64,000 bases of DNA from Rhodococcus rhodnii NBRC 100604 (lineage in GTDB: Bacteria; Actinomycetota; Actinomycetes; Mycobacteriales; Mycobacteriaceae): assembly GCF_001894925.1 (NCBI RefSeq), contig NZ_BCXD01000015.1, forward strand, positions 1-64,000, written 5' to 3'. The translations under genes and the position numbers were made by a program. The notes under the pieces were generated by a model. It worked only from the letters and a program-made list of their open reading frames with translations. It made no database searches and was not told the DNA's origin. Below, in pieces: positions 45,156 through 55,829 of this stretch. How positions within the stretch are numbered: the stretch's first letter is position 1; each line of letters begins with the position of its first letter.

Positions 45156-45637
45156 GACGCGGCCTCCGGTTCCGGAGTCGTGCGCACGAGCGTGGAGCGC
45201 TGTGCCGTCGCGACGACGGTGCCGTCCTGATTGCGCCCCGTGTGCGCGAGCGTCACCACTCCCTGCCCCGGTCTGCTGCGCGACGGTCGCTTGTCGACGA
45301 CGAGCGTCTCGGCGTAGAGGGTGTCGCCGTGGAACAGCGGTGCGGGAAAGGCGATCTCGGAGAACCCGAGATTCGCGACGAGCGTGCCCTGCGTGAGCTG
45401 GGCGACCGAGAGCCCGACGAGCGTCGACAGCGTGAACATCGAGTTCACGAGCGGGCGGCCGAACTCCGTCGTCGCCGCGTACGCTGCGTCGAGGTGCAGC
45501 GCCTGCGGATTCATCGTGAGGGTCGTGAACAGGACGTTGTCGGCTTCGGTGACTGTGCGGCCCGGCCGGTGCTCGTAGACGGCGCCGACGACGAACTCGT
45601 CGAACCATAGTCCCCGCTGCGTGATCCGCTCGGTCAC
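45152..45637 (-). CDS. MaoC-family enoyl-CoA hydratase
   Basis: A 161-residue single-hotdog hydratase. The hydratase-2 type catalytic region is seen as [18 protein letters not shown] and [10 protein letters not shown]. It matches the position and size of Rv2499c in the mycobacterial leucine locus and would hydrate 3-methylglutaconyl-CoA to 3-hydroxy-3-methylglutaryl-CoA. The GTG start overlaps the dehydrogenase stop by four bases, and its stop overlaps the lyase start in the same way. The substrate is inferred from the neighbours. Confidence 0.87.
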   Translation of the reverse strand: MTERITQRGLWFDEFVVGAVYEHRPGRTVTEADNVLFTTLTMNPQALHLDAAYAATTEFGRPLVNSMFTLSTLVGLSVAQLTQGTLVANLGFSEIAFPAPLFHGDTLYAETLVVDKRPSRSRPGQGVVTLAHTGRNQDGTVVATAQRSTLVRTTPEPEAAS

Positions 45638-46800
45638 AGCCCCGCCTCCCGCGCGATGAGCATGAGTTGCACCTGCGTGGTTCCCTCGCCGATCTCGAGG
45701 ATCTTGCTGTCGCGGTAGTGACGGGCGACCGGGTAGTCGTTCATGAATCCGTAGCCACCGTGGATCTGCGTCGCGTCACGTGCGTTGTCCATCGCGGCCT
45801 CCGATGCCACGAGTTTCGCGATCGCCGCTGCCTTCTTGAACGGCTTGCCCGACAACATGAGTGCCGCGGCGTCGTAGTAGGCGGCGCGCGCGGTGTGAGC
45901 GCGCGCCTCCATCCGGGCGATCTGGAAGGCGATCGCCTGGTTGTCGGCGATCGGGCGGCCGAAGGTCACGCGCTCGCGGGCGTACTTCACCGACTCGTCG
46001 ACGCAGCCCTGTGCCGCGCCCGTCGCGAGCGCCGCGATCGCGATACGGCCCTCGTCGAGGATGCGCAGGAAGTTCGCGTAGCCGCGGCCGCGTTCGCCGA
46101 GCAGATTCGCTTCGGGGACGCGGACGCCGTCGAACGTGAGCGGGTGGGTGTCGGAGGAGTTCCATCCGACCTTGTCGTAGGCGGACTCGACCGTGAATCC
46201 CGGTGTGCCGGCGGGGACGAGGATCGTCGAGATCTCCTTGCGGCCGCCGTCCCGCTTCCCCGTGACCGCCGTGACGGTGACGAGCGAGGTGATGTCCGTG
46301 CCCGAGTTCGTGATGAACTGCTTCGCGCCGTCGATCACCCACTCCCCGCCGTCGAGGCGTGCCGTCGTCGCCGTCGCCCCCGCGTCGCTGCCCGCACCGG
46401 GCTCGGTCAGCCCGAATCCGGCGATGGCGCGTCCCGCCGTGAGCTCGGGCAGCCAGCGCTGCTTCTGCTCCTCGGTCCCGAAGCGGAAGACCGGCATGGC
46501 GCCCAACGACACACCCGCTTCGAGCGTGATCGCGGTGGACTGGTCCACCTTGGCGAGCTCCTCGAGTGCGAGACACAGTGCGAAGTAGTCGCCGCCCATC
46601 CCGCCGCAGTCCTCCGGGAACGGCAGGCCGAACAGCCCCATCTGTCCCATCCCGGCCACGACCTCGTACGGAAAGGTGTGCTCGGCATAGTGTTTCGCGG
46701 CGACCGGTGCGACGACACTGGTCGCGAAGTCCGCGACCGACTTGACCAGCTGCTGGTAGTGGTCCGGCAGCTGACCGGTGCACAGATACGTCTCGCTCAT
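45634..46800 (-). CDS. fadE19: Acyl-CoA dehydrogenase, isovaleryl-CoA type (FadE19-like)
   Basis: A 388-residue FAD flavoenzyme expected to oxidise isovaleryl-CoA to 3-methylcrotonyl-CoA. It contains the signature [13 protein letters not shown], the FAD-binding stretch QFITNSGTD and a C-terminal signature around [20 protein letters not shown]. The position of Glu in [10 protein letters not shown] resembles short/branched-chain enzymes with the base near the C-terminus. It lies between the carboxylase and the hydratase, as Rv2500c does. The ATG overlaps the accA1 stop (ATGA). Electrons would go to ETF. The exact chain preference is inferred. Confidence 0.92.
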   Translation of the reverse strand: MSETYLCTGQLPDHYQQLVKSVADFATSVVAPVAAKHYAEHTFPYEVVAGMGQMGLFGLPFPEDCGGMGGDYFALCLALEELAKVDQSTAITLEAGVSLGAMPVFRFGTEEQKQRWLPELTAGRAIAGFGLTEPGAGSDAGATATTARLDGGEWVIDGAKQFITNSGTDITSLVTVTAVTGKRDGGRKEISTILVPAGTPGFTVESAYDKVGWNSSDTHPLTFDGVRVPEANLLGERGRGYANFLRILDEGRIAIAALATGAAQGCVDESVKYARERVTFGRPIADNQAIAFQIARMEARAHTARAAYYDAAALMLSGKPFKKAAAIAKLVASEAAMDNARDATQIHGGYGFMNDYPVARHYRDSKILEIGEGTTQVQLMLIAREAGL

Positions 46801-48926
46801 GATGCGATCCCCTCGGGTGTCGTTGTCGCGTTGTCTGGCTCGGTCCCGCTCGCCTCCGGTGCGGGCGGCAGAATGCGCGCGAGAACCTGATCGACCTGCA
46901 CACGATCGCCGGCCGCGACGAGAATCTCGGCCGTTCCGTCGACGGGTGCCGTGATCGGGTGTTCCATCTTCATCGCCTCGACGACGAGCACGACGTCGCC
47001 GGCGCGCACCGGCGCTCCCGCCAGGGCCGGCACCGAGACGACGGTGCCGGGCATCGGGCCGACGAGTTCCGCGTCGCCGCTGTGTGTCTCCTCGCGCAGT
47101 GCCCGCTCACGGGCAAGCGGGCGCAGCACCCATGTCGCCCGGGCACCGGTCAGCCAGATCCGGTCGACGTCCGCGACGACGCCCCACTCGGTGCGGTGAT
47201 CGTCGACGACCAGCGACACGTGCACGCCCGGGCCGCGGGGCGCACTCGTGGCCGAGAGCGTGTGCGACGTGGCCTCCGCCGGATCGTCGTCGGGACCGAT
47301 CCGGGCTGTCGCGGACGACGGGTTCCCCGTGAGCGCCACCCGCACGGCGCGCTCGCCGCCGGAACCGGTGACCGCGAGGCGATACGTCGTCGCGGCGGGA
47401 GCGCCGATCCGCCAGCCGTCCCGCCGATCCCACGGCCCGCCGTCGCGCGCGGCGTCGAAGCCCTCGCACCACGCCGCGACCGCTGCGGCGAGGACACCCG
47501 TGGCGGGCGGCTCCTCGCGGCGGTACTCCCCCGCGATCGCATCGAGCAGCGACGTGTCGAGTTCACCCGAGCGCACCCGCGGAGCGGCGAGCAGGTACCG
47601 GAGGAAGTCGATGTTCGTCACGACGCCCGCGACGGTCGTCCGCCCGAGGGCGGCGTCGAGTCCGTCGAGCGCCGCGTCACGGTCGTCCGCGTGGGCGACG
47701 ACCTTCGCGAGCATCGGGTCGTAGTCGCTCGTCACCACCGTCCCGGCGGCGACACCCGAGTCGACGCGAACCCCTCGCTCCGGGTCGCTCGCGAGCGACT
47801 CGTCCAGAATCGTTCCGCCCGTGGGAAGAAAGCCCCGTGTGGGGTCCTCGGCATAGACACGAGCCTCGATCGCGTGACCACGCATCACGACGTCGGACTG
47901 TGCGATCGCGAGCGGACGGCCCGCCGCGATGTGCAGTTGCTGTTCGACGAGATCGATTCCGGTCACCATCTCGGTGACCGGGTGCTCGACCTGGAGGCGG
48001 GTGTTCATCTCCATGAAGAAGAACTCGCCGGGGCGGTCGTCCGACACGATGAACTCGACGGTGCCGGCACCGCGATAGTCGACGCTGCGTGCGGTGTCGC
48101 AGGCCGCGGCGCCGATGCGCTCGCGCGTCGCGGCGTCGAGCAGGGGCGACGGCGCCTCCTCGATCACCTTCTGGTGGCGGCGTTGCAGGCTGCACTCGCG
48201 TTCGCCGAGGTGCACGACGGCGCCGTGAGCGTCTGCGAGGATCTGCACCTCGATGTGCCGGGGCCGCTGGACGAATCGTTCGAGGAACAACGTGTCGTCG
48301 CCGAATGCCGACGCCGCCTCACGACGGGCCGAGATCAGCGCCGGGCGTAGATCCTCGGCACCCGTGACGACGCGCATGCCCTTGCCCCCGCCACCGGCGG
48401 ACGGCTTCACGAGCACCGGATAGCCGATCTCCTCGGCCGCGGCGATCAGGTCGTCGTCACCGAGTCCGGGGCGCGCGATCCCCGGGACGACGGGGACACC
48501 GAAGGCCGACACCGTCGACTTCGCGGTGATCTTGTCGCCCATCACCTCGATCGCCGCGGCCGGCGGTCCGACGAACACGATCCCCGCGTCGGCGCACGCC
48601 GCGGCGAACGCGGCGTTCTCGGACAGGAAGCCGTAGCCGGGATGGATCGCCGACGCCCCCGTCCGGCGAGCTGCGCCGAGCACGGCGTCGACGTCGAGAT
48701 AGCTCTGCCGGGCGGGTACGGGGCCGAGCCGCACTGCTTCGTCGGCCTCGCGCACGTGACGTGCGTCGGCGTCGGCATCGCTGTAGACAGCGATCGACCG
48801 AATACCCTTGCGGCGCAAAGTCGAGATGATACGCACCGCGATCTCGCCGCGGTTGGCGACGAGCACCGACTCGAACGGGCGGTCGCCGAAGGTGCGGGGA
48901 CTGTTCTCCGTCATCGTGTACCTCAC
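46797..48926 (-). CDS. accA1: Biotin-dependent acyl-CoA carboxylase alpha subunit (AccA1-like)
   Basis: A 709-residue fusion of biotin carboxylase and biotin carrier domains. The N-terminal part shows [14 protein letters not shown], the ATP-grasp loop [12 protein letters not shown] and the active-site stretch [17 protein letters not shown]. The carrier domain near the C-terminus has the biotinylation motif EAMKMEH. With AccD1 it would form 3-methylcrotonyl-CoA carboxylase, the known activity of the AccA1-AccD1 pair in M. tuberculosis. The GTG at 48926 overlaps the accD1 stop (GTGA). An ATG at 48914 is an alternative that removes four residues. Confidence 0.93.
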   Translation of the reverse strand: MRYTMTENSPRTFGDRPFESVLVANRGEIAVRIISTLRRKGIRSIAVYSDADADARHVREADEAVRLGPVPARQSYLDVDAVLGAARRTGASAIHPGYGFLSENAAFAAACADAGIVFVGPPAAAIEVMGDKITAKSTVSAFGVPVVPGIARPGLGDDDLIAAAEEIGYPVLVKPSAGGGGKGMRVVTGAEDLRPALISARREAASAFGDDTLFLERFVQRPRHIEVQILADAHGAVVHLGERECSLQRRHQKVIEEAPSPLLDAATRERIGAAACDTARSVDYRGAGTVEFIVSDDRPGEFFFMEMNTRLQVEHPVTEMVTGIDLVEQQLHIAAGRPLAIAQSDVVMRGHAIEARVYAEDPTRGFLPTGGTILDESLASDPERGVRVDSGVAAGTVVTSDYDPMLAKVVAHADDRDAALDGLDAALGRTTVAGVVTNIDFLRYLLAAPRVRSGELDTSLLDAIAGEYRREEPPATGVLAAAVAAWCEGFDAARDGGPWDRRDGWRIGAPAATTYRLAVTGSGGERAVRVALTGNPSSATARIGPDDDPAEATSHTLSATSAPRGPGVHVSLVVDDHRTEWGVVADVDRIWLTGARATWVLRPLARERALREETHSGDAELVGPMPGTVVSVPALAGAPVRAGDVVLVVEAMKMEHPITAPVDGTAEILVAAGDRVQVDQVLARILPPAPEASGTEPDNATTTPEGIAS

Positions 48927-50533
48927 ATCCGGAAGACGCCGTAGGAGACCGGTTCGAGCGGCGCGTTCGCGCAGGCCGCGAGCGCCAGTCCGAGCACCGT
49001 GCGGGTCTCAGCGGGATCGATGATCCCGTCGTCCCACAGCCTCGCCGTCGAGTAGTAGGGATTGCCCTGTCGTTCGTACTGCTCGCGCACCGGCGCCTCG
49101 ACCGCCTCCGCGTCGGCCTCGCTCCACGGCTCCCCCGCGGCGGCGCGTTGATCGCCCCGCACCGTCGAGAGCACCTTCGCCGCCTGCTCGCCGCCCATCA
49201 CCGAGATCCGCGCGTTGGACCACATCCACAGGAAGCGCGGCGAATACGCCCTCCCGCACATCGAGTAGTTGCCCGCGCCGTGCGATCCGCCGATCACGAC
49301 GGTGAGCTTCGGGACGCGCGCGCACGCGACCGCCGTCACCATCTTCGCGCCGTGCTTGGCGATACCGCCCGCCTCGTAGTCGCGGCCGACCATGAACCCC
49401 GTGATGTTCTGCAGGAACACGAGCGGCGTCGAGCGGCGATCGCAGAGTTCGATGAAATGCGCTCCCTTGACGGCGGATTCGCCGAACAGCACACCGTTGT
49501 TCGCGACGATCCCGACCGGATGCCCGTCGATGTGCGCGAAGCCGGTCACCAGGGTGCGGCCGTACTCGGCCTTGAACTCCTGGAACCTGCCGCCGTCGAC
49601 GATGCGGTCGATCACCTCGTGCACGTCGAAGGGCGTGCGGGAGTCGACCGGGACCACGTCGTACAGCTCGTGCGGGTCACCGAGGGCCGCGAGCGCGGGT
49701 TCGGTGCGCCACGGGACCGGCTCGCGCGGGCCCAGGGTGCGCACGATCTCCCGGACGATGCGCAGCGCGTCGAGGTCGTCGTCGGCGAGATGGTCGGTGA
49801 CACCGGAGATCCGGGAGTGCAGTTCGCCGCCACCGAGTTCCTCGGCCGTGACGACCTCGCCGGTCGCTGCCTTCACGAGCGGCGGGCCGCCGAGGAAGAT
49901 CGTGCCCTGCCCGCGCACGATCACGGCCTCGTCGCTCATCGCCGGCACGTACGCGCCGCCGGCGGTGCACGAACCCATGACCGCCGCGATCTGCGCGATC
50001 CCCTGCGCACTCATCGTCGCCTGGTTGTAGAAGATGCGGCCGAAGTGGTCGCGGTCGGGGAAGACCTCGTCCTGCCGCGGGAGGAAGGCGCCGCCCGAGT
50101 CCACGAGGTAGATGCACGGGAGGCGGTTCTGCAGCGCGATCTCCTGCGCGCGCAGGTGCTTCTTCACCGTCATCGGGTAGTAGGTGCCGCCCTTGACGGT
50201 CGCGTCGTTCGCGACGACGACGCACTCGCGCCCCTCGACGCGGCCGATCCCGGTGATGATCCCCGCCCCCGGCGACTCGTCGTCGTACATCCCGTGGGCG
50301 GCGAGCGGTGCGATCTCCAGGAAGGGGCTGCCGGGGTCGAGGAGTGCGTCGACGCGCTCGCGCGGGAGCAGCTTGCCGCGCGCGACGTGGCGCTCGCGCG
50401 ATCGTTCGCTGCCGCCGAGCGCGGCCGCGGCGAGAGCCGTCCGCAGTTTCGCGACGAGTGAGACATGGGCATCACGAGGGGTCTCGGTGTGACGATTCTC
50501 GCCGTCGATGCCGCTCTGCACATCGCTTGTCAT
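48923..50533 (-). CDS. accD1: Acyl-CoA carboxylase beta subunit (AccD1-like)
   Basis: A 536-residue carboxyltransferase with the crotonase-like double domain of propionyl/methylcrotonyl-CoA carboxylases. Motifs are [32 protein letters not shown] (typical of methylcrotonyl-CoA carboxylase beta), [22 protein letters not shown] and [22 protein letters not shown]. It is the first gene of the minus-strand leucine operon. The ATG follows GGGAGG at ideal spacing. The 100-base gap to the divergent bkaR gene holds the operator candidates. Confidence 0.94.
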   Translation of the reverse strand: MTSDVQSGIDGENRHTETPRDAHVSLVAKLRTALAAAALGGSERSRERHVARGKLLPRERVDALLDPGSPFLEIAPLAAHGMYDDESPGAGIITGIGRVEGRECVVVANDATVKGGTYYPMTVKKHLRAQEIALQNRLPCIYLVDSGGAFLPRQDEVFPDRDHFGRIFYNQATMSAQGIAQIAAVMGSCTAGGAYVPAMSDEAVIVRGQGTIFLGGPPLVKAATGEVVTAEELGGGELHSRISGVTDHLADDDLDALRIVREIVRTLGPREPVPWRTEPALAALGDPHELYDVVPVDSRTPFDVHEVIDRIVDGGRFQEFKAEYGRTLVTGFAHIDGHPVGIVANNGVLFGESAVKGAHFIELCDRRSTPLVFLQNITGFMVGRDYEAGGIAKHGAKMVTAVACARVPKLTVVIGGSHGAGNYSMCGRAYSPRFLWMWSNARISVMGGEQAAKVLSTVRGDQRAAAGEPWSEADAEAVEAPVREQYERQGNPYYSTARLWDDGIIDPAETRTVLGLALAACANAPLEPVSYGVFRM

Positions 50534-50564
50534 GCGAACCTCCCGGTTGACGACGAACCCAAAA

Positions 50565-50589
50565 GAGTTAATGATCGATAACCGAACTC
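50565..50589. promoter_or_regulatory. Imperfect palindrome in the accD1-bkaR gap
   Basis: GAGTT...AACTC arms enclose the near-palindrome GTTAATGATCGATAAC (50567-50582), about 35 bases before accD1. It is an AT-rich dyad in a GC-rich background, so it is a candidate operator or a -10 region for the leucine operon. The regulator is presumably the divergent TetR protein. Confidence 0.45.
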
Positions 50590-50606
50590 AAGATAACCGC
50601 ACCACA

Positions 50607-50624
50607 GTGTGTTGTCCAGCACAC
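50607..50624. promoter_or_regulatory. 18-bp palindrome, likely BkaR operator
   Basis: GTGTGTTGTCCAGCACAC pairs at all but two central positions, counting one G-T pair. It is 20-37 bases before the preferred bkaR start and 74 bases before accD1. Its size and symmetry suit a TetR-family dimer. Autorepression plus control of the leucine operon is inferred. Confidence 0.55.
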
Positions 50625-50643
50625 GACAGACAGGAGTGTGACC

Positions 50644-51258
50644 GTGACCACGAAGACGGAGCCGCGGACATCGCCGCCGACGACTCGGCGTGGTCGCATG
50701 AAGGCCGATCGCCGGCGTCAGCTGCTCGACGCGGCCGCGCGGCTCATCGCCGAGCGGGGATTCCACGGCGTCCGCCTCGAGGATCTGGGTGCGGCCGTGG
50801 GCATCAGCGGCCCCGCCGTCTATCGGCACTTCCCCAATAAGGACGCCGTGCTCGTGGAACTGCTCGTGGGAATCAGTACGCGACTGTTCGACGGCGGCAC
50901 CGAAGTCACCGAGTCCGGCTCCGACGCCGCGGCGACGCTCGAGGAACTCGTCGACTTCCACGTCGACTTCGCGACGAGCGAGCCCGAACTGATCCGCATC
51001 CAGGATCGCGACCTGGACAATCTCCCCGACGACGCGCGGCGCGAGGTCCGCCGCACCCAGCGCCGCTACGTCGAACTGTGGGTCGCGGCGCTGTGCGCAC
51101 ACGACCCGGCGCTCGCGGAGGCCGATGCGCGCGTCGTCGCCCACGGCCTGTTCGGTCTGCTCAACTCGACGCCCTACAGCGCGCGGCGCGGCTCGCTCGC
51201 CGACAGCAAGCCGGTGCTCCGCGCCGCGGCGCTCCGGCTGATCGGGATCGCGGCCTGA
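50644..51258 (+). CDS. bkaR: TetR-family regulator (BkaR-like)
   Basis: A 204-residue one-domain repressor. The N-terminal helix-turn-helix is clear (LLDAAARLIAERGF, LGAAVGISGPAVYRHFPNKDAV), and the C-terminal ligand domain is of normal size. It is divergent from accD1, exactly as Rv2506 (BkaR, repressor of branched-chain keto-acid metabolism) is placed beside the mycobacterial operon. I prefer the GTG at 50644, seven bases after AGGAG; the GTG at 50638 is too close to it. The likely ligand is an acyl-CoA of the leucine pathway. The ortholog call rests on synteny. Confidence 0.88.
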   Translation: MTTKTEPRTSPPTTRRGRMKADRRRQLLDAAARLIAERGFHGVRLEDLGAAVGISGPAVYRHFPNKDAVLVELLVGISTRLFDGGTEVTESGSDAAATLEELVDFHVDFATSEPELIRIQDRDLDNLPDDARREVRRTQRRYVELWVAALCAHDPALAEADARVVAHGLFGLLNSTPYSARRGSLADSKPVLRAAALRLIGIAA

Positions 51259-51272
51259 CCGGCACTAGGCAT

Positions 51273-51319
51273 CCGGGACCGAACTACTCACCGGGAACCG
51301 AACTACTCACCGGGAACCG
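51273..51319. repeat. Tandem duplication over the stop codon of the convergent TetR gene
   Basis: Copies CCGGGACCGAACTACTCA (51273-51290) and CCGGGAACCGAACTACTCA (51291-51309) are followed by a partial copy to 51319. The unit contains the codons for the final PGE and the TAG stop of the minus-strand TetR gene. The gene's tail has therefore been duplicated in the short gap between two convergent regulator genes. Confidence 0.8.
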
Positions 51320-51878
51320 CGCGCTCCACCGCGAGCCGGACGAGTTCGGCGGCCCGATCGGCGTCGACGACGCCGGGCAGCGTGAGCCTTTCGAGGATCA
51401 GCCAGTTCAGCGCGAGGTGCAGCAGCGTCACCGAGTCGGCGCCCCCGGGCAGCCCGGTGGAGCGATAGTTGTCGACGTTGTACTCCATGTCCGCGCGCAC
51501 CCGTTCGGTGAGCAGCGCCTGGAGCTCCGGTCGCCGCGTCGCCTCGAGACGTAGTTCGAGGATCGCGAGGTAGCCGGTGCGGAAGCTCGCGACTCGCTCG
51601 ACGACCTCGGTCATGACGTCGACGAGCGACTCGCGGGTCTGGGGCTCGCGCGCGGCCGCGATGGTCTGCGCATCGGGAGTCAGTCGCTCGTAGTACCGAT
51701 GCCCGACCTGAACGAACAGGTCGTCGCGGTTCGTGAAGTAGTTCGACGCCGTGCCGACGGGCACTCCCGCTTCCTCGTCGACACCACGAAAGGTCAGGCC
51801 GCGCGCACCGCGCTGCGCCAGCACCTCGATGGCCGCGTCGAGCAGTGCCCTGCGGCGCTCCGGATTGGTACGAACCAC
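51303..51878 (-). CDS. TetR-family transcriptional regulator
   Basis: A 191-residue regulator with an N-terminal helix-turn-helix (ALLDAAIEVLAQRGARGLTF, VPVGTASNYFTNRDDLF) and a C-terminal domain like the common TetR_C group. The GTG at 51878 was chosen because it follows GAGGGAG and gives MVRTNPERRR. Upstream in-frame codons look like untranslated sequence. It is convergent with bkaR and 46 bases downstream of a small membrane-protein gene, which may be its target or partner. The ligand is unknown. Confidence 0.85.
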   Translation of the reverse strand: MVRTNPERRRALLDAAIEVLAQRGARGLTFRGVDEEAGVPVGTASNYFTNRDDLFVQVGHRYYERLTPDAQTIAAAREPQTRESLVDVMTEVVERVASFRTGYLAILELRLEATRRPELQALLTERVRADMEYNVDNYRSTGLPGGADSVTLLHLALNWLILERLTLPGVVDADRAAELVRLAVERAVPGE

Positions 51879-51924
51879 GTCACTCCCTCGGTCACGCGCA
51901 CCGTACCACTGCGGACGTAGTGAT

Positions 51925-52521
51925 TCAGGTTCGTGGACCCTCCTCGTTGGCCGCGGCCACGACCGCCGCGAGCCGCCCAGGCCCCGGAGGACGTGCACGG
52001 AGCAGTGGCGCCACCGCCGCTGCCGCGACGGCGATCGCGAGTAACACCTCGACGAACACCACCGTCTCCGCGGACACGTCGAGCGCGAACCCGGCCCGGG
52101 ACTCGACGACGAGCCCGATCACGGCGACCGCAGCGCCGGACACCCACGTGACCCGCTGCTGCGACCGCACTCCGAGGACGACGAAGACGGCACCGAGGAA
52201 GACCAGGTAGCCCAGATGGAATGCTGCGACCGGCAAGAGCGCCGGTGCGGCGACGAGCGCGAGCAGCGCGGCGATCCCGTAGCCGGCTCGCCTGCCACCC
52301 ATGCCGTGACGGGATCGCTCGCGGGCCCGCCACACCAGCAGACCCAGCAACACGAGGGCACAACCGCCCGAGGCGATCCACGAGGCGAACGGCGGACCGT
52401 CGTGCAGCACCGTCGCTCCGGCGATCACCAGAATCCCGCAGGCGAGGGCGACGAGCGACGGGGACGCCGGATGCGGTCCGGGCGACGGCGGCGACGAGAG
52501 GTCCTGCATCGGTGCGCTCAC
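51925..52521 (-). CDS. Hypothetical integral membrane protein
   Basis: A 198-residue protein of no family I recognise. A Ser/Pro-rich N-terminus is followed by about five or six hydrophobic helices, for example LVALACGILVIAGATVL, CALVLLGLLVW, YGIAALLALVAAPALL, LVFLGAVFVVLGV and VEVLLAIAVAAAAVAPLL. An Arg-rich loop (WRARERSRHGMGGRRAG) lies after the second helix. The start is the GTG at 52521 or the ATG at 52509; neither has a strong ribosome site. It precedes the TetR gene on the same strand, so a regulator/membrane-protein pair is possible. Confidence 0.7.
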   Translation of the reverse strand: MSAPMQDLSSPPSPGPHPASPSLVALACGILVIAGATVLHDGPPFASWIASGGCALVLLGLLVWRARERSRHGMGGRRAGYGIAALLALVAAPALLPVAAFHLGYLVFLGAVFVVLGVRSQQRVTWVSGAAVAVIGLVVESRAGFALDVSAETVVFVEVLLAIAVAAAAVAPLLRARPPGPGRLAAVVAAANEEGPRT

Positions 52522-52643
52522 GCCCTACACTCTGCGGCACGCAGCGAGTGACCGCCACCACCTATGACGAAGGCCATTTCCGCACCGCGCCAGAGTGTTT
52601 CCGACGCCGCGGTGCGCCCGCGCGGCTCCTGGTACAGAGCGTC

Positions 52644-54317
52644 TCACTCGATCAGCGCGAGCGATTCCTCCCGCATCTGCACCTTGCGCACCTTTCCCGT
52701 CACCGTCATCGGGAACTCGTCGACGATGTGGACGTAGCGCGGAATCTTGTAGTGCGCCAGCCTTCCCGAGCAGAACGCGCGCAGCGCCTCGGCGTCGAGC
52801 ACGGCGGCGCCGTCGCGCATCCGGATCCACGCCATGAGTTCTTCGCCGTACCTGCTGTCCGGAACGCCGATCACCTGGGCGTCGAGGATGTCCGGGTGGG
52901 TGTAGAGGAACTCCTCGACCTCGCGCGGATAGATGTTCTCGCCGCCGCGGATGACGATGTCCTTGATGCGCCCCGTCACCGCGATGTAGCCGTCGTCGTC
53001 CATGACCCCGATGTCGCCGGTGTGCATCCACCCGTCGTCGTCGATCGCCTCGGCCGTCTTCGCAGGATCACGCCAGTACCCGAGCATCACCGAATAGCCG
53101 CGCGTGCACAGTTCGCCCGATTCGCCGCGAGGAACGGTCTCGCCCGTCACGGGATCGACGATCTGCACTTCGAGATGTGGCCCGACCCGCCCGACCGTCG
53201 AGACGCGCTGCTCGATGGAGTCGTCCGCGCGGGTCTGCGTCGAGACCGGCGACGTCTCGGTCATGCCGTAGCAGATCGACACCTCGGTCATACCCATCCG
53301 ATCGATCACCTGCTTCATGACCTCGACAGGGCACGGCGAGCCGGCCATGATCCCGGTCCGCAGACTCGAGAGGTCGTACGACGCGAAGTCCGGCAACGCG
53401 AGTTCGGCGATGAACATCGTCGGGACGCCGTAGAGCGAGGTGCACCGCTGCTGCTCGACGGCACGGAGCGTCGCGGCGGGATCGAACGACTCGCCCGGAA
53501 TCACCATCGCTGCACCGTGACTCGTGCACGCGAGGTTGCCGAGGACCATTCCGAAGCAGTGATAGAAGGGCACCGGGATGCACACGCGGTCGACCTCGGT
53601 GTACCCACACAGTTCACCGACGAAGAAGCCGTTGCCGAGGATGTTGCGATGGCTCAGCGTCGCACCCTTCGGGAAACCCGTGGTCCCGGAGGTGTACTGG
53701 ATGTTGACGGCATCGTCGGGCGAGAGCCCGAGCGAGACGGCCGCGACCGTGTCGGGATCGTCCGCGAGAGCCCGCTCCCCCGCCGCGACGAGGTCGCTCC
53801 AGCTGTCCGTCCCGATGTACACGACGCTCGTCAGGTCCGGGCACTCGTCGCGCGACTCCTCGATCATCGCGGTGTAGTCCGACGTCTTGAAGGCCGTCGC
53901 GGCCACGAGCGTGCCGATCTGCGCCTGGTTCAGGACGTACTGGAGCTCGAACGTCCGGTACGCCGGATTGATCGTCACGAGGACGACGCCGATGCGCGCG
54001 GTCGCGTACTGCAGGATCGTCCACTCCGGGCAGTTGGGCGCCCAGATCCCGACCCGATCGCCCGTACGGACGCCCTGCGCGAGCAGCCCGGCCGCGACGA
54101 CGTCGACGGCGCGGTCGAACTCGCGATACGTCCAGCGCCGCCCCGACGGGACGTCGACCAGGGCGTCGCGGTCGCCGTGACTCGAGACGGTGCGGGCGAG
54201 ATCGTCACCGATCGTCCCGGCCGGGAGCGGCGTGTCGGTGGGACCGGAATCGCGACTCGGGGCACGGGGCGAACGTCGGTCGCCGTCGTTCTCCCGCAGG
54301 TCACCGGTGTCGGACAC
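52644..54317 (-). CDS. AMP-dependent acyl-CoA synthetase (FadD35-like)
   Basis: A 557-residue fatty-acid or short-chain acyl-CoA ligase. Motifs are [16 protein letters not shown] (phosphate loop), [45 protein letters not shown] and the C-terminal catalytic Lys in [12 protein letters not shown]. The GTG at 54317 follows AAGGAG at good spacing. In M. tuberculosis fadD35 (Rv2505c) sits between the leucine operon and bkaR, so this may be the same gene after a local rearrangement. It is also 65 bases behind mftG on the same strand and could be transcribed with the mycofactocin genes. The chain-length preference is unknown. Confidence 0.88.
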   Translation of the reverse strand: MSDTGDLRENDGDRRSPRAPSRDSGPTDTPLPAGTIGDDLARTVSSHGDRDALVDVPSGRRWTYREFDRAVDVVAAGLLAQGVRTGDRVGIWAPNCPEWTILQYATARIGVVLVTINPAYRTFELQYVLNQAQIGTLVAATAFKTSDYTAMIEESRDECPDLTSVVYIGTDSWSDLVAAGERALADDPDTVAAVSLGLSPDDAVNIQYTSGTTGFPKGATLSHRNILGNGFFVGELCGYTEVDRVCIPVPFYHCFGMVLGNLACTSHGAAMVIPGESFDPAATLRAVEQQRCTSLYGVPTMFIAELALPDFASYDLSSLRTGIMAGSPCPVEVMKQVIDRMGMTEVSICYGMTETSPVSTQTRADDSIEQRVSTVGRVGPHLEVQIVDPVTGETVPRGESGELCTRGYSVMLGYWRDPAKTAEAIDDDGWMHTGDIGVMDDDGYIAVTGRIKDIVIRGGENIYPREVEEFLYTHPDILDAQVIGVPDSRYGEELMAWIRMRDGAAVLDAEALRAFCSGRLAHYKIPRYVHIVDEFPMTVTGKVRKVQMREESLALIE

Positions 54318-54382
54318 GGGGACTCCTTCCGCAGTGAAGTCGAACCACCTCGTCGGGTGATGCGTATCACAGTACGGCAGAC

Positions 54383-55816
54383 TCAGGCCCCGGCGCCGAA
54401 CAGCGACTCCGCGAGACGCGCCGCGACCATCACCACTGTCGCGTGCGGTCCGCGCGACGGAACGACCGGGAGAATGGAGCCGTCGACGACGTGCAGTCCG
54501 TCGACGCCGTGGACCTTGCCGGCGGGATCGACGACCGCGTGCGGGTCGCCGGCCTCCCCCATGCGGCACGTGCCGCTCGCATGCTGACTCGTCGCGAGGC
54601 GCTCGCGCACCCACGTGTCGTCCACGGGACCCGGCGGTACCCCCAGTCCCGCGCGCCGCAGGATCTCGACGGCGTGCGCCGCGCCCTCACGCAGCCGCTG
54701 CCGATCGCGGGCGGAGCGCAGATAGTCGTACTCGATCACCGCGCGGCCGCCGGACGATCGCACGACACCGCGCGCGTCGCTCGCCATGAGCGACACGCCC
54801 ACACACGCGTCGCCGGGACCCGATCCCGGGATGAACCGATCGAAACCCGCTGTGTACGGTCGCATCTCGTATCCGTGCCACTCGCCGCACACCTCCAGCA
54901 GCGCGGTACCGGGCCGCAGTCCGTCCGCCGCGTAGGGCACGAGCACCTCGGGGTGATCCGACAGGCCGCTCCCCACGCCCGGAAGGTCGGTGACGACGGG
55001 GAAACCGCTGCCGCGCAGCGTTTCCGGTTCGCCGATGCCCGATCTCGTCAGCGCGAGCGGCGACTCGACCGCACCCGCACACAGGACGACCTCACCCGCC
55101 GCGACGACGTACTCTGCCTCGCCGTCACGCACCACGACTCCATGTACCCTGTTGCGCTGGAACAGAATACGATCGACTCGCACCCCGGTGCGGACGGTGA
55201 GGTTCGGCCGCCCGGCGACCGGCGCGAGACATGCCGACGACGTGCTCACGCGCACACCGTTCACGGCGTTCATCGGGACGGTACCGACGCCGTCGCGGCC
55301 GCCGTCGTTCATGTCGGCGACGTACGGCATCCCGGTGTCCGCCGCGGCGGCGAGGAACCGCGCGCTGACGGGGGCGAGATCGTGCAGTGGCACCCTGCTC
55401 ACCGGGATCGGGCCCGCATCGCCGTGGCGCGGGCTGCTGACGTCGAGGTCGCGCTCGATTCGCCGGAACCACGGCGCGACGTCGCGCGCGGTCCACGTGG
55501 CCGGCCACGCCGCGAAATCGGCGTCGGGCGCACGAACGAAGTAGGCGCCGTTGATCGCACCGGACCCGCCGACTCCGGTGCCGCGCCGCACGACGGTCGG
55601 GCTCCGATCGCGCATCAGGCGTGCGGGGTACTCGACGGCACGCGCCGCTCCCGGCCCGACCGGAAGCACTCCGATCTCACCGTCCGAACCGAGCGGCCCG
55701 GCGGGTCCCGATTCGAGGAGCAGCACCGTCCGTGCCGGATCGTCGCTCGCGCGTGCCGCAACGAGACACCCCGCGGACCCGGCACCGATCACGACGACAT
55801 CGGCGCCGGGAATCAC
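54383..55816 (-). CDS. mftG: Mycofactocin-associated GMC oxidoreductase MftG
   Basis: A 477-residue flavoprotein of the glucose-methanol-choline family. The FAD-binding motif [17 protein letters not shown] is at the start, followed by [17 protein letters not shown] and DHPEVLVP. The C-terminal catalytic region has [10 protein letters not shown] and the closing [13 protein letters not shown]. In mycobacteria MftG passes electrons from reduced mycofactocin towards the respiratory chain. I chose the GTG at 55816, 13 bases after the mftF stop, because the FAD motif starts just after it; there is no strong ribosome site. It is the last recognised mft gene. Confidence 0.9.
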   Translation of the reverse strand: MIPGADVVVIGAGSAGCLVAARASDDPARTVLLLESGPAGPLGSDGEIGVLPVGPGAARAVEYPARLMRDRSPTVVRRGTGVGGSGAINGAYFVRAPDADFAAWPATWTARDVAPWFRRIERDLDVSSPRHGDAGPIPVSRVPLHDLAPVSARFLAAAADTGMPYVADMNDGGRDGVGTVPMNAVNGVRVSTSSACLAPVAGRPNLTVRTGVRVDRILFQRNRVHGVVVRDGEAEYVVAAGEVVLCAGAVESPLALTRSGIGEPETLRGSGFPVVTDLPGVGSGLSDHPEVLVPYAADGLRPGTALLEVCGEWHGYEMRPYTAGFDRFIPGSGPGDACVGVSLMASDARGVVRSSGGRAVIEYDYLRSARDRQRLREGAAHAVEILRRAGLGVPPGPVDDTWVRERLATSQHASGTCRMGEAGDPHAVVDPAGKVHGVDGLHVVDGSILPVVPSRGPHATVVMVAARLAESLFGAGA

Positions 55817-55829
55817 GGCGGACTGCAGA

